Counted from the stretch's first letter, positions 15,997 through 25,445 are shown. The stretch is DNA of 64,000 bases from Streptomyces sp. T12 (GCF_028736035.1 NZ_CP117866.1:3100001-3164000), one strand, 5' to 3'. Numbers and translations are program-made. The notes: generated from the letters alone by a model not told the origin.

Positions 15997-18900
15997 CGAC
16001 GACCACGGTCCAGGCTCCTCCCCCGGCAGCCGTGCCCACCTCCGCGCCCGCCTCGGGCCCGCCGGAGGGGCCGCGGTCGCGGCGCTGGCTGCTGGGGTTC
16101 TGGGCCGTGGTGTTCGTGCTGTTGCTGGCGGTGCAGCCGGGGCGGCAGACGTTCGACACCAAGCTGGGTGTGACGGTCGATCCCGGCCGGTTCCTGTCCG
16201 ACCTCGGGCAGTTGTGGTCCGACCAGGGCAGCTTCGGCGGGATCCAGAACCAGTACTCGGGCTATCTGTGGCCCATGCTGCCGTTCTACTGGCTGGCCGA
16301 TGTCGTACGGCTGCCCGTGTGGCTGGCGGAGCGGTTGTGGCTGTCGCTGATCGTGTCGGTCGCCTTCTGGGGCGCCCTGCGGCTGGCCGAGCGGCTTCGG
16401 GTGGGGAGCGGGGGGTCCCGGCTGGTGGCGGCCGTCGCGTATGCGCTGTGGCCCGTCTTCACCATCGTGGTCGGGTCCACGTCGGCGGCCGCGTTGCCGG
16501 GTGCCTTCCTGCCGTGGGTGTTGCTGCCGCTGACCAATGAGCGGTATGCCGCGCGGGTCGCCGCCCTGCGGTCGGCGTTGATCATCCCCTTCATGGGCGG
16601 CGTCAACGCCGCGTCCACCCTGGCCTCGCTGCTCCCCGTCGGGCTGTATCTGCTCTCCCGCCCGCCCGGGCCACGGCAGCGGAAGCTGATCGCCTGGTGG
16701 GTGCCGGGGGTCGTCCTGGCGACCGCCTGGTGGGTGATCCCGCTCCTGCTGCTCGGCACGTACGGCGAGAACTTCCTTCCCTACGTGGAGAGTTCGCAGA
16801 CCACCACCGAGACCATGTCGGCGACGGAAGCGCTGCGCGGGGCCGGGAACTGGGTCGCCTATCTGCACTTCGGGGAGGCCTGGCTGCCGGCCGGGTGGAC
16901 CGTGGCCTCGTCCGTCGTCGTGATCGTCTGTTCGGCGCTCGCGGCCGGACTGGGGCTCGCCGGGCTGGCCCGGCGGGACATGCCGGAGCGGCGATGGCTG
17001 GTGCTGACCGTCGTGACGGTCGCGCTGATCCTGCTCGCCGGGTACGGCGGGGCGTTCGGGGCGCCCTTCCACGGGGTCGTGCAGGACTGGCTGGACGGGG
17101 GCCTCGTCCCCTTCCGGAACATCTACAAGTTCCAGACGGGGCTCGCCCTGGCGCTGGTGCTGGGGCTCGCCCATCTGGCGGGCGTGGCCGCCGAGGCGCG
17201 CGGGGCGCGGCCGGTGCGGGGGCGGCGGTTCGCGCCGCTCATCGCCGCCGTCCTGGTGCTGCCGGGTCTGATGTGGCCGTATCTCAACGGCTCGATCCTC
17301 AACCCCGGTTCCTTCAAGGAGATCCCCAAGTACTGGCAGGCCACCGCCGACTGGATGGAGAAGTACTCCCCCGACGCCCGCGCCCTCGTCGTCCCGGCCA
17401 CCGCGCACGGCATCTACACCTGGGGCTCCACCATCGACCAGCCCCTGGACGTCGTCGCCGGCTCGCGCTGGGCACAGCGCGATTACGTCCCCTTCGGCAC
17501 CCCCGGCAACCGGCGCGCCATGGACGCCGTCGAGCAGGCGCTGACGAGCGGCGGCGAAGTTCCGGGACTGGCCGACTACTTGAGCCGGGCGGGTGTCTAC
17601 TACGTCGTCGTCCGCAACGACCTCGATCCCGATCAGATCGGGCAGGTGCCGACCACGACGGTGAAGCGGACCCTGGAACAGTCCGGGTACGAGCGGGTCA
17701 CCGGCCTCGGACCGATCATGACCGGAGGGACGATCGCCCCGGGCACCCCGCTCCAGGTGGAGGGGCTGTATCCACGCCAGCGGGCGGTGGAGATCTACAA
17801 GCCGGTGAGCGCGGACGTGCCGCGCCCGCACCAGGCCGGGCTCCAGCCGGTCTCCGACACGGCCGTGGTGTCCGGCGGTCCGGAGGCGCTGCTGCCGCTG
17901 GCGTCCCGACTGCGCGGCCGGGCCAGTGTGTTGACCGGCGACAACCATCCCGGACTCGGCTCGCCGCAGGTGCAGGTGGTCGGCGACGGGCTGCGGCGCG
18001 CGGACACGCGGTTCGGGCTGATCAACGCGGGCACGTCGTACACGTACACGCGCAGTGAGCGCAACGCGCCCGACGCCGCCCAGGACGCGGGCGAGACGCC
18101 GCACCAGATCCTGCCGACGACCGGCCTGGACCACCAGACGGTGGCCGAGCTGCGCGGCGCACGGTCGGTGACCGCGTCCTCGTACGGCAGCTGGCTCTTC
18201 CATCTTCCGCAGTTCGACCCGGTCAACGCCTTCGACGGCAACCCGGACACGGCCTGGACCGAGGGCTCGGAGGGGTCGCCGGACGGGGAGTGGCTGCGGA
18301 TCGCCTTCGCGGGCGGGTCGTACGACATGCCGTCGTCGTTCAAGGTGGCGCCGCTGCCGCAGGAGGGTGTGCGGGAGGCGCCGACGCGGGTGCGGGTGGA
18401 GACGGAGAAGGGGTCGGTGAGCTCCTTCCTGCGGCCGGACGGCTCGGCGCAGTCGGTCAAGGCGCCTGCGGGCGCGACGAGTTGGATGAAGCTGACGATC
18501 ACGGACTCCGTCTCCCGGCGGTCCGGTCTGACCGGGGCCGGCTTCTCCGAGATCGCCCTGCCGGACGTACAGGTCACCCGGCTGCTGCGGCTGCCCACCG
18601 ACGCCGAGGACTCCGGGGCCGCCGCCGAGATCGTCTCCCTGTCCCGCGCGGCCGACCCGACCGGGCTGTCGCCGACGGGCACGGAGGCCGGCCTGCACCG
18701 CAGCTTCGCCACGTCCACCGCGGGGACGTACGAGATGCGGGCGAGCGCGGTGCCGGTGGCGGGCGAGGAGTTGGACCGGCTGCTGTACGAGGTGGCGCCG
18801 GACCAGCAGAACCGGATCGTCGCGACCGCCGACTCCACGGCACGGCTGGGGACGGGCCTGTCCCCGCGCAACCTCACCGACGGCGACCTGACCACGGCGT

Positions 18901-20753
18901 GGATCGCGGGCGACCGGCCCACGATCCATCTGCGCTGGCCCGGAAAGCAGGCGGTGGGAGAGATCGTGCTGGCACCGGCGGGCGGCCTCACCACGCGTCC
19001 GACCGAGGTGAACATCAGCTCCCCGGACGGTGCGGTGATCGCCGGGGTCGACGAGAACGGCTGGGTCCGCTTCCCCTCCATCACCACCGACCGCCTGGAC
19101 ATCACGATCACGCAGACGGCACCGCTGACCCTCTACAACCCGATGGTGGGCGAGGACCTGCAACTGCCGGCCGGCCTGACGGAGGCCTACATCCCCGCCC
19201 TCGACCAGTACCGGACCCCGCAGCCGCGAGACTCCCGGCCGTTCTCGCTGCCGTGCGGCAAGGGGCCGGTGGTGTCGGTGGACGGGGAGCTGTACGAGAC
19301 GAGTGCGCGGGGGACCGTACGGGATCTGATGGAGCGGCGGCAGATCGATGTGACGCTCTGCCAACGAGGCCGGGACGACGCCGAGTTGTCGCTGTCGGCC
19401 GGTGACCATCGGGTCGAGGCCGGGGACGGCGGACCCCTCACGCTCACCGACGTCACGCTGACCCGCGGCACGGTCGCCGAGGCCGCGACGGCGGGGCGTG
19501 ACCTGGAGATACGGGACTGGCTCGGCGACCGGCGCGCGGTGACGGTCGGGTCGGGGGCGGCGAGCTACCTGACGACGTACGAGAACTTCAACGACGGCTG
19601 GCGGGCCACGCTGAACGGCAAGGAACTGTCGCCGGTACGGCTGGACGGCTGGCAGCAGGGCTGGCGGATCCCGGCGGGCGCCGGCGGCACGGTCGAGCTG
19701 TCGTACGAGCCGGCGGTGATGTACGAGGGCGGGCTGATCGGCAGTGCGGTGGCGCTGGCGCTGCTGGCCGGGCTGGCGCTGTGGCGCCGCCGGGCGCCGA
19801 ATCCCGACGAGCCGCAGGTCGCTCCGCCGCTGCCCGGACTGTGGCTGGGCACGGTGGCCGTGACGGTGGTGGGCGTGTTCATCGCCGGGTGGTTCGCACT
19901 GCTGGTCCCCGCGCTGGCGGTGGTGGCGTGGCGCAGGCACGCGCTGCTGGTACCGATCGCGGCGACGACCCTCGCCGGGGCGGGGATCGCCGCGGCGGTG
20001 GGGGCCGGGGAGCCCGTGGGGATGGAAGAGGGCGCCTTCGGTCCGGCAGCTCAACTGCTGGCGTTGATCGGGCTGTTCGCGGGGGTTGTGGGTGTGCGGG
20101 AGCGGGAGGGGGCGGCCGGGGTGCCGGCTGTCGCCGGGGGCGGTGTTCCGGCGGGGGCTGGAGGCGGTGTTCCGGCGGGCGCTGGAGGCGGTGTCCCGGC
20201 AGGCGCTGGAGGGGGTCTTCCGGCGGGGGCTGGAGGCAGTGCCCCGGCAGGGGCTGGAGGCAGTGTCCCGACGGGCGCTGGAGGCCGTGTCCCGACAGGG
20301 GCTGGAGGCAGTGTCCCGACGGGCGTCGCGGAGGCGCCGACGCGGCCGTTGCCGCATCGGGAGCGGGGGCGTAGTCCGCTGGGGGCCGAGCCCTACGGTC
20401 AGCCCTACGGCCCGTCGTACGGCCCGGGTCCGACGGAACCACCCCGGTCCGAGTCGGGGCCGACCGTCTCCGCACGCGGCCCCGGCGGGCCGGACCCGGA
20501 TCCGCCGACGGCGCGCGTCGCGCCCCGTAAGCCGCGATTCCGGGCGACCGGCCCCGGAGTCGCGCCGGAGTCCGACGACACCGGGGAGGGCGACACCGGG
20601 GACGGCGACACCGGGAGGGCCGACATCAGGCAGGGCGAACCCAAGCAGGGCGAACCCAGGAGGGCCGACAACAAGCAGGGCAACACCAGGCAAGGCGACG
20701 CCAGGCAGGACGAACCCAGGAGGGGCGACATCGGGAAGGGCGAAGCCATATGA
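15993..20753 (+). CDS. AftD-like alpha-(1->3)-arabinofuranosyltransferase family protein
   Basis: 1586 aa GT-C membrane protein. Residues about 28-440 hold many membrane helices, with the loop TFDTKLGVTVDPGRFLSDLGQLW after the first; Asp residues there are typical of GT-C active sites. A discoidin-like carbohydrate-binding module lies near residues 720-860 (FDPVNAFDGNPDTAWTEG) and another module follows (NLTDGDLTTAWIAG). Two further helices lie near 1250-1350. The last 200 residues are low complexity: eight-residue repeats from residue 1385 and five-residue Gly/Asp repeats at the end. Mycobacterial AftD adds arabinofuranose to arabinan using decaprenyl-phosphoarabinose. Streptomyces lack classical arabinogalactan, so the acceptor here is uncertain. 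Translationally coupled on both sides. Confidence 0.85.
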   Translation: MTTTTVQAPPPAAVPTSAPASGPPEGPRSRRWLLGFWAVVFVLLLAVQPGRQTFDTKLGVTVDPGRFLSDLGQLWSDQGSFGGIQNQYSGYLWPMLPFYWLADVVRLPVWLAERLWLSLIVSVAFWGALRLAERLRVGSGGSRLVAAVAYALWPVFTIVVGSTSAAALPGAFLPWVLLPLTNERYAARVAALRSALIIPFMGGVNAASTLASLLPVGLYLLSRPPGPRQRKLIAWWVPGVVLATAWWVIPLLLLGTYGENFLPYVESSQTTTETMSATEALRGAGNWVAYLHFGEAWLPAGWTVASSVVVIVCSALAAGLGLAGLARRDMPERRWLVLTVVTVALILLAGYGGAFGAPFHGVVQDWLDGGLVPFRNIYKFQTGLALALVLGLAHLAGVAAEARGARPVRGRRFAPLIAAVLVLPGLMWPYLNGSILNPGSFKEIPKYWQATADWMEKYSPDARALVVPATAHGIYTWGSTIDQPLDVVAGSRWAQRDYVPFGTPGNRRAMDAVEQALTSGGEVPGLADYLSRAGVYYVVVRNDLDPDQIGQVPTTTVKRTLEQSGYERVTGLGPIMTGGTIAPGTPLQVEGLYPRQRAVEIYKPVSADVPRPHQAGLQPVSDTAVVSGGPEALLPLASRLRGRASVLTGDNHPGLGSPQVQVVGDGLRRADTRFGLINAGTSYTYTRSERNAPDAAQDAGETPHQILPTTGLDHQTVAELRGARSVTASSYGSWLFHLPQFDPVNAFDGNPDTAWTEGSEGSPDGEWLRIAFAGGSYDMPSSFKVAPLPQEGVREAPTRVRVETEKGSVSSFLRPDGSAQSVKAPAGATSWMKLTITDSVSRRSGLTGAGFSEIALPDVQVTRLLRLPTDAEDSGAAAEIVSLSRAADPTGLSPTGTEAGLHRSFATSTAGTYEMRASAVPVAGEELDRLLYEVAPDQQNRIVATADSTARLGTGLSPRNLTDGDLTTAWIAGDRPTIHLRWPGKQAVGEIVLAPAGGLTTRPTEVNISSPDGAVIAGVDENGWVRFPSITTDRLDITITQTAPLTLYNPMVGEDLQLPAGLTEAYIPALDQYRTPQPRDSRPFSLPCGKGPVVSVDGELYETSARGTVRDLMERRQIDVTLCQRGRDDAELSLSAGDHRVEAGDGGPLTLTDVTLTRGTVAEAATAGRDLEIRDWLGDRRAVTVGSGAASYLTTYENFNDGWRATLNGKELSPVRLDGWQQGWRIPAGAGGTVELSYEPAVMYEGGLIGSAVALALLAGLALWRRRAPNPDEPQVAPPLPGLWLGTVAVTVVGVFIAGWFALLVPALAVVAWRRHALLVPIAATTLAGAGIAAAVGAGEPVGMEEGAFGPAAQLLALIGLFAGVVGVREREGAAGVPAVAGGGVPAGAGGGVPAGAGGGVPAGAGGGLPAGAGGSAPAGAGGSVPTGAGGRVPTGAGGSVPTGVAEAPTRPLPHRERGRSPLGAEPYGQPYGPSYGPGPTEPPRSESGPTVSARGPGGPDPDPPTARVAPRKPRFRATGPGVAPESDDTGEGDTGDGDTGRADIRQGEPKQGEPRRADNKQGNTRQGDARQDEPRRGDIGKGEAI
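20145..20336 (+). repeat. 24-bp tandem repeat in the AftD-like C-terminal tail
   Basis: About eight 24-bp units encode variants of Val-Pro-Ala-Gly-Ala-Gly-Gly-Gly, with the last unit degenerate. The unit is a multiple of three, so length change is frame-neutral. The tail follows the last membrane helix and is probably a flexible cytoplasmic linker. Confidence 0.85.
20577..20748 (+). repeat. 15-bp-period repeat encoding a Gly/Asp/Glu-rich tail
   Basis: Degenerate five-residue units (variants of Gly-Asp-Thr-Gly-Asp, Gln-Gly-Glu-Pro-Lys and Arg-Gly-Asp) run to the stop codon of the AftD-like gene. The charge alternates between acidic and basic residues. Confidence 0.7.
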
Positions 20754-22144
20754 CCGCACTGCAGCAGCCCGCACGCGCCGACGGTCCGAGCCGGCCGGCG
20801 GTGCGCGTCCCGTTCCCGGTCGTGGACGAGGTCGCCCGGCACTGCCTCCAGGAGGAGGAGCCGGAGACGGTGCACATCGAGGTGCACCTTCCGGGGCGGC
20901 TGGACGCGGGGCGCCTGCGTACGGCCTTCGCTCAGGCGCTGCGCCGGCATCCCCGCATCCTCATGCGGGAGGCGCCGGGGCCGTGGTACCGGCGCCGGTA
21001 CGAGTGGGAGCTGACGGCAGAGCCGGACGTGGAGGTGGTGAGCTTTCCGGCGCCCGGGCGGGACGAGTTGCGGGATGCGCGGACGCGGGCGCTGACGGAG
21101 GCGCCGCCGCTGTCCCTGTCGCCGCCGATACGGCTGGAGGTGGTGGAGGGAAGCGGGCCGGTCGAGGGGAGCGAGGCGACTGACGCCGTAGGTGTACAGC
21201 CGCACGGAGCCGACGGTCCGCAGCCATGCCCACGCCCAGCACAAGGAACCGTCCTCTTCCTCACCATCAACCACACCGCCCTCGACGGCCCCGCCTGCCT
21301 CCGCGTCCTCGCCACCGCCGCGGAGCTGTACGGCGGCCGGGACAACTCGCCCGCCGCCCCACCCACCCGTACGACGGAAACCCCACCGCCCCCCGAAGCG
21401 ACCCCGTCCAACTGGTCACCCCCCGCCCGCGTAGCCCCCGGCACCCCCGAACCCTCCCCCGGCAACGGCATGCTCGTCACCGAACTCCCCCTCCCGCACC
21501 GCCCCAAGGGCTCCCCCTACACGGTCAACGACCAGCTCATGGTCACCACGGCCCTGACCCTCGCCCACTGGAACAGAGAACACGGCGCCCGCCCCCGGCA
21601 CCTGCGCATCACCATGCCCGTCGACGACCGCCCCCGCGACGCCACCATGCCCATCGGCAACGGCACCCGGCTCGTCGAAGTCCCCTTCATCCCCGAGGAG
21701 TTGGCGGCCCACGCCCCGGCCGACATGCCCGCCCTCCTGCACCGCACGGCCACCCGAACCCGCGCCCTCAAGTCCCTACCCCGCCCCCAACTCGGCCACG
21801 GAGCGGCCCTCCTCACCGCCCCGATCACCCCCGTCTCCTGGCGAGCGGCGCTCACCCGGGGCCTGCGCAGAGCCGCCGCGCCCTGGACCTCCACCACCCT
21901 GCTCAGCAACATCGGCCGGATCCCCTACCCCCTGGACTTCGGCGAGGAGGCCGGCCGCGCGCACGCCGTGTGGTTCTCGGCGCCCGCCCGGATGCCCCGC
22001 GGCCTCACCGTCACCACCGCCTCCACCGCGGGCCGCCTGCACCTCGCCCTGCGCTGGTCCCGCGCCCTGCTCAGCCACGGCGACGGGGCCCACCTGCGGG
22101 ACCTGTTCGAGCACTACCTGCACACGACGGAGGTGAGCCCGTGA
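20750..22144 (+). CDS. Condensation-domain (CoA-dependent acyltransferase-like) protein
   Basis: 464 aa. The catalytic-type motif is INHTALDGPA near residue 179, matching H-x3-D-G of the condensation/chloramphenicol acetyltransferase fold (first His of HHxxxDG replaced by Asn). Other landmarks are VNDQLMVTTALTLAHWNREHG and the late STTLLSNIGRIP, which resembles the DFGWG-side segment. Such standalone proteins (PapA-like) esterify lipids or sugars. Its ATG overlaps the AftD-like stop. A Pro/Thr-rich loop (about residues 195-235) separates the two halves. Acylation of the glycan or its lipid is inferred from context. Confidence 0.72.
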   Translation: MTALQQPARADGPSRPAVRVPFPVVDEVARHCLQEEEPETVHIEVHLPGRLDAGRLRTAFAQALRRHPRILMREAPGPWYRRRYEWELTAEPDVEVVSFPAPGRDELRDARTRALTEAPPLSLSPPIRLEVVEGSGPVEGSEATDAVGVQPHGADGPQPCPRPAQGTVLFLTINHTALDGPACLRVLATAAELYGGRDNSPAAPPTRTTETPPPPEATPSNWSPPARVAPGTPEPSPGNGMLVTELPLPHRPKGSPYTVNDQLMVTTALTLAHWNREHGARPRHLRITMPVDDRPRDATMPIGNGTRLVEVPFIPEELAAHAPADMPALLHRTATRTRALKSLPRPQLGHGAALLTAPITPVSWRAALTRGLRRAAAPWTSTTLLSNIGRIPYPLDFGEEAGRAHAVWFSAPARMPRGLTVTTASTAGRLHLALRWSRALLSHGDGAHLRDLFEHYLHTTEVSP

Positions 22145-22878
22145 CGACCACCCCGGCGAAACCCCCCGAACTGCGCGACTTCTACGAGAACCCCGCCGTC
22201 CCCGTCGCCTCCGGCACCCCCCGCAGCCGCCGCCAGGCCCGCATGCTCGCCGAGGCCCTGGGACCGGCGTCCCCCGGCCGGACCCGCACGATCCTCGACA
22301 TCGGCTGCGGCGACGGCACCGCCGCGGCCACCGCCGCCCCCTTCCTCCCCGGCCACCGCATCGTCGGCATCGACTGGTCCCAGGACGCCCTGCGCCGGGC
22401 CCGCACCCGGATCCCGTACGCCGTCCGCGGTGAACTCACCGGCGGCGGGCTGCCGTTCAGGTCCGGCGCAGCCGACGCCGTGCTGTTCAGCGAGGTGATC
22501 GAGCACCTCGTCGACCCGGACGCCGCGCTGGACGAGATCCGCCGCGTGCTGCGTCCCGGCGGCCACCTCATGCTCTCCACCCCGAACCTGGCCGCCTGGT
22601 ACAACCGCGCCCTGCTGCTCGCCGGGGTGCAGCCGGTGTTCTCGGAGGTCAGCCTGCGGGCGATCCACGGCCGGCCGGGACGTGAGGTCGTGGGGCATCT
22701 ACGGCTCTACACCGCCCGTGCGCTACGGGAGTTCGTGGCCGCGTCCGGATTCGAGGTCGTACGCCTCGCGGGCGCGCCCTTCCACGGCGTACCTCGTCCG
22801 CTGCGTCCCCTCGACCGGCTGGCCTGCGCAAGGCCCTCGCTCGCGTCGATCCTGCTGCTGCACGCGCGGCGGGCCTAG
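22141..22878 (+). CDS. SAM-dependent methyltransferase
   Basis: 245 aa class I enzyme with motif I ILDIGCGDGTAAATAAPF, strand 2 acidic IVGIDWS, and FSEVIEHLVDPDAALDEIRRVLRPGGHLMLSTPN. The GTG at 22141 overlaps the upstream stop (GTGA). It is similar in layout to the methyltransferase at 15139 but clearly a separate gene. Its substrate is probably an intermediate of the same envelope pathway. Twelve bp separate it from the transporter gene. Confidence 0.87.
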   Translation: MTTTPAKPPELRDFYENPAVPVASGTPRSRRQARMLAEALGPASPGRTRTILDIGCGDGTAAATAAPFLPGHRIVGIDWSQDALRRARTRIPYAVRGELTGGGLPFRSGAADAVLFSEVIEHLVDPDAALDEIRRVLRPGGHLMLSTPNLAAWYNRALLLAGVQPVFSEVSLRAIHGRPGREVVGHLRLYTARALREFVAASGFEVVRLAGAPFHGVPRPLRPLDRLACARPSLASILLLHARRA

Positions 22879-22890
22879 GGGGCGTGGACC

Positions 22891-23838
22891 ATGTGGTGGG
22901 GAGTGGCCGCGGCCCTGATCGCGAACACCCTGTACAGCCTCGGTTTCGTCCTGGAGAAACGGGCGCTCACCGCCCTCCCGCAGGTGAGCATCCGGCAACC
23001 CGCCCGGCTGTTGCGGCTGGTGCTCGGCAGCCCGCTGTGGATCGGCGGCTCGCTCGCCCTCGCCGCCGGTTTCGGAGCGCAGCTCGTCGTCTACCGCACG
23101 CTGCCGATCGCCGCCGCGCAGGGCATCTTCGTCTCCGGGCTCGTGCTGCTCGTGCTGCTCTCGGCGCGGCTGCTGGGCGAGGAGACCAGCGGGCGGGAGC
23201 GGTACGCGATCGGCGCGATCCTCGCCGCGCTGCTGATGGTGGTGCTGTCGCTGCGGGACGAACCCGACGGCGGGGAGACCGTCGGCCGGGCGGCCCCGTA
23301 TCCGCTGATCCTGCTGGTGTGCGTGCCGTCGCTGGCGGCGGGCGTGTGGCTGTACAACTCCGCCGAGCGCAGGGCCCGGCACCGGCACCGGCTGCCGACG
23401 ACCGGCGTCGAGTACGGCGTGGCGGTGGGGCTGCTGTACGGGGTCAGTTCGCTCGCCATCAAAGGGGTGTCGAGCTACCTGACGGCGACCGGAATCGGCG
23501 GCGCGCTCCTCGACCTGCTCCGCTCCCCGTACCCGTATCTCCTCCTCTTCACCGGCGCCTTCGGGCTGGTCATGTCGCAGGCGGCGCTGCAACGCTGCCG
23601 GGCCTCGCTGATCGTGCCGGTGTGCACGACGGTGACGTCCCTGTACACGGCCGTGCTCGGCACGCTGTCGTTCGGCGAGGCGCTGCCCGAGGATCCGCTG
23701 CGGCTGGCGCTGCGCGTCGCGGGTACGGCGCTCGCCCTCGCCGTACTGCTGTCGATGCCCCGGCACGACCGCCCCGCGCCACCGTCTCCGCAACCCCCGC
23801 AACCCCCTATCGGTGCGAAGGAGTTGACTCCACCATGA
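22891..23838 (+). CDS. DMT-superfamily (EamA-like) membrane transporter
   Basis: 315 aa with nine to ten membrane helices in two halves. It begins WWGVAAALIANTLYSLGFVLEKRALTAL and has LPIAAAQGIFVSGLVLLVLLSARLLGEE and the repeat-half ALQRCRASLIVPVCTTVTSLYTAVLGTLSFGE. The Gly-Glu at the end of these helices is typical of the family. The C-terminal 30 residues are Pro-rich. Position inside the glycan operon suggests export or flipping of a lipid-linked or activated precursor. It overlaps the next gene by ATGA. Confidence 0.85.
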   Translation: MWWGVAAALIANTLYSLGFVLEKRALTALPQVSIRQPARLLRLVLGSPLWIGGSLALAAGFGAQLVVYRTLPIAAAQGIFVSGLVLLVLLSARLLGEETSGRERYAIGAILAALLMVVLSLRDEPDGGETVGRAAPYPLILLVCVPSLAAGVWLYNSAERRARHRHRLPTTGVEYGVAVGLLYGVSSLAIKGVSSYLTATGIGGALLDLLRSPYPYLLLFTGAFGLVMSQAALQRCRASLIVPVCTTVTSLYTAVLGTLSFGEALPEDPLRLALRVAGTALALAVLLSMPRHDRPAPPSPQPPQPPIGAKELTPP

Positions 23839-24062
23839 AACCCGACGACCCCCTGCTCCAGATCCTGGCGTGTCCCCTCGACAAGGGGCAGCTGCACCTC
23901 GTCGTACCGGACGGCCCGACGACACCGGACGAGGTCCTCTACAACCCGCGTCTGCGCCGCCGTTACCCGGTCGTGGACGGCGTCCCGCAGCTGCTGCCGT
24001 CCTCCGGGGAACAGGTCTCGGACGACGAGCACGAGGAACTCCTCAAGCGGATGACCCCATGA
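23835..24062 (+). CDS. Trm112-family small protein
   Basis: 75 aa. The motif LLQILACPLDKGQLHLV and later RRRYPVVDGVPQLLP match Trm112/YcaR proteins. Eukaryotic Trm112 activates methyltransferases. Only one Cys is present where zinc-binding forms have four, so metal binding is probably lost. It is coupled on both sides and lies directly before an FkbM methyltransferase, a suggestive partner. Confidence 0.88.
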   Translation: MKPDDPLLQILACPLDKGQLHLVVPDGPTTPDEVLYNPRLRRRYPVVDGVPQLLPSSGEQVSDDEHEELLKRMTP

Positions 24063-24862
24063 CGTTGGCCGCGAGGATCGCCCCGTTGCTGCCCACCCGG
24101 CTGGTGGCCGCCGTCGCCCGCGCCGTGTACCCGCGCTTCGAACCGGAGTTGGCCCGGCTCGCCCAACTGTGTCCGGCCGGGTGCGGGACTGCCGTGGACG
24201 TCGGCGGGTGGTACGGCCCGTGGACGCGGCGGCTGGCCGGGCGGGCGCACCAGGTGGTGACCGTGGAACCGGTCCCCCACCTGGCGCGGCTCCTCGCGGC
24301 GACGGCCCCGCCCAACGTCCGGGTCGTGCAGGCCGCGGCGGCCGAGCGCCCCGGGACGGCCCGGCTCTGGCTGCCGCCGCACGACGCGGGCGACCGGGGG
24401 GTGTCCTCCCTGGTCCGCCGCGACATCCACGGACAGGCCCTGCAGGTCGGCTGCGTCACCCTCGACGAACTCGGCCTCAAGGACGTCGGCTTCGTGAAGG
24501 TCGACGTGGACGGCAGCGAGCTCGCGGTGCTGCGCGGGGCGACCGCCATCCTGGCCCGCGACCGGCCGGCCCTGTTCGTCGAGCTGGAGTCCCGTATCCA
24601 GCCGATCGGCCCGGTGGTGACGTATCTGTCGCTGCTCGGCTACGACGGCTGGGTGCTGCCCGGCCGCGACTGGGTGCCCCTGAGCCGCTTCCCCCTGGAG
24701 GCCCACCAGGCGGAGGCCTCGTACGTCGTCGCCCAGGGCCTGCTGCGCCGAGTCCTGCCCTTCCGGGGCCCGCGATACGTCAATTCCGTCCTCTTCCTGC
24801 CCGACGGCCGACGCCCGGTGGGCGACCATGGATCCCATGCCCTCCGGAAAGCCCCCCGCTAG
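24059..24862 (+). CDS. FkbM-family methyltransferase
   Basis: 267 aa SAM enzyme with motif I AVDVGGWYGPWTRRLAGRA, acidic VTVEPVPHLARLL, and the FkbM-type block VGFVKVDVDGSELAVLRGATAIL followed by PALFVELESR. FkbM proteins O-methylate sugars, macrolides or lipids. The ATG at 24059 overlaps the Trm112 stop. Its 3' end overlaps the next gene by 35 bp. With two other methyltransferases in the run, the product is likely a methylated glycan or glycolipid. Confidence 0.87.
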   Translation: MTLAARIAPLLPTRLVAAVARAVYPRFEPELARLAQLCPAGCGTAVDVGGWYGPWTRRLAGRAHQVVTVEPVPHLARLLAATAPPNVRVVQAAAAERPGTARLWLPPHDAGDRGVSSLVRRDIHGQALQVGCVTLDELGLKDVGFVKVDVDGSELAVLRGATAILARDRPALFVELESRIQPIGPVVTYLSLLGYDGWVLPGRDWVPLSRFPLEAHQAEASYVVAQGLLRRVLPFRGPRYVNSVLFLPDGRRPVGDHGSHALRKAPR

Positions 24863-25445
24863 CGGGAACAACCCCGCCGGCCCCTTCACCCCGCTCCACT
24901 TCCAGCTGGTGCTGCTGCGCCGCATGGCCGACCACAACCCGGACCTGGTGGAGGACGCCCGCCGTGAACTGGGCGTCTCCCTCGCCGACATGCGCGAGGC
25001 GAACAAGCGCTGGCAGGCGATGGTCCGCTCACCCCGTTCCCGCGCCGCCGCCTCCCGGTACCGCTCGGTGTTCGGCAAGCCCGAGTCGGTGATCTCCCGC
25101 AAGGTCGGCGACCTGGAGTGCGAGGCCTGGCTGTGGCCGGTCCCGCTCTGGCCCGACCTGCGCTTCGAGGTACTGCTCGCCCCGAACGGCGCGGTGTGGA
25201 ACGAGTGGCTGGTCCGCGCCCCGGACGCCGAGAGCCCGTCCCTGCGCACCCTCGCCGACCTCACCCCCTGGTCCTGCACGGTCGACGAGGCCGCCCACGC
25301 CTTCGCCCCCGCCCGCCCCCTGGAGGGCACGGCCCCGACACGCTGGGGGCTGGCCTTCACCGCGCCGGACGGGGAGGGGGTGCGGCGGGAGGCGGTGGCC
25401 GAGTTCACGTGGGGGTTGTTGCAGCGGGTGGCGGTCGCCGACTAG
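24828..25445 (+). CDS. Hypothetical protein, end of glycan operon
   Basis: 205 aa, soluble. A helical N-terminal half (LHFQLVLLRRMADHNPDLVEDARRELGVSLADMREANKRWQ) is followed by a Trp-rich part (CEAWLWPVPLWPDLRFEVLL, VWNEWLVRAP, LTPWSCTVDE). The start at 24828 lies inside the FkbM gene; an ATG at 24837 is an alternative. Family not recognised. The deep overlap suggests co-expression, but its role in the pathway is not evident. Confidence 0.65.
   Translation: MDPMPSGKPPASGNNPAGPFTPLHFQLVLLRRMADHNPDLVEDARRELGVSLADMREANKRWQAMVRSPRSRAAASRYRSVFGKPESVISRKVGDLECEAWLWPVPLWPDLRFEVLLAPNGAVWNEWLVRAPDAESPSLRTLADLTPWSCTVDEAAHAFAPARPLEGTAPTRWGLAFTAPDGEGVRREAVAEFTWGLLQRVAVAD

Noticed and set aside
15897..20774. 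A 1625-codon open frame antisense to the AftD-like gene
   Set aside because: It mirrors the G/C-rich third positions of the sense gene, has no family motif, and is rich in Arg/Pro/Gly/His as expected of a shadow frame.
20750..22144. Calling the condensation-type protein part of a nonribosomal peptide synthetase
   Set aside because: No adenylation or carrier domain is nearby, and the motif's first His is Asn; a standalone acyltransferase role fits the glycan operon better.
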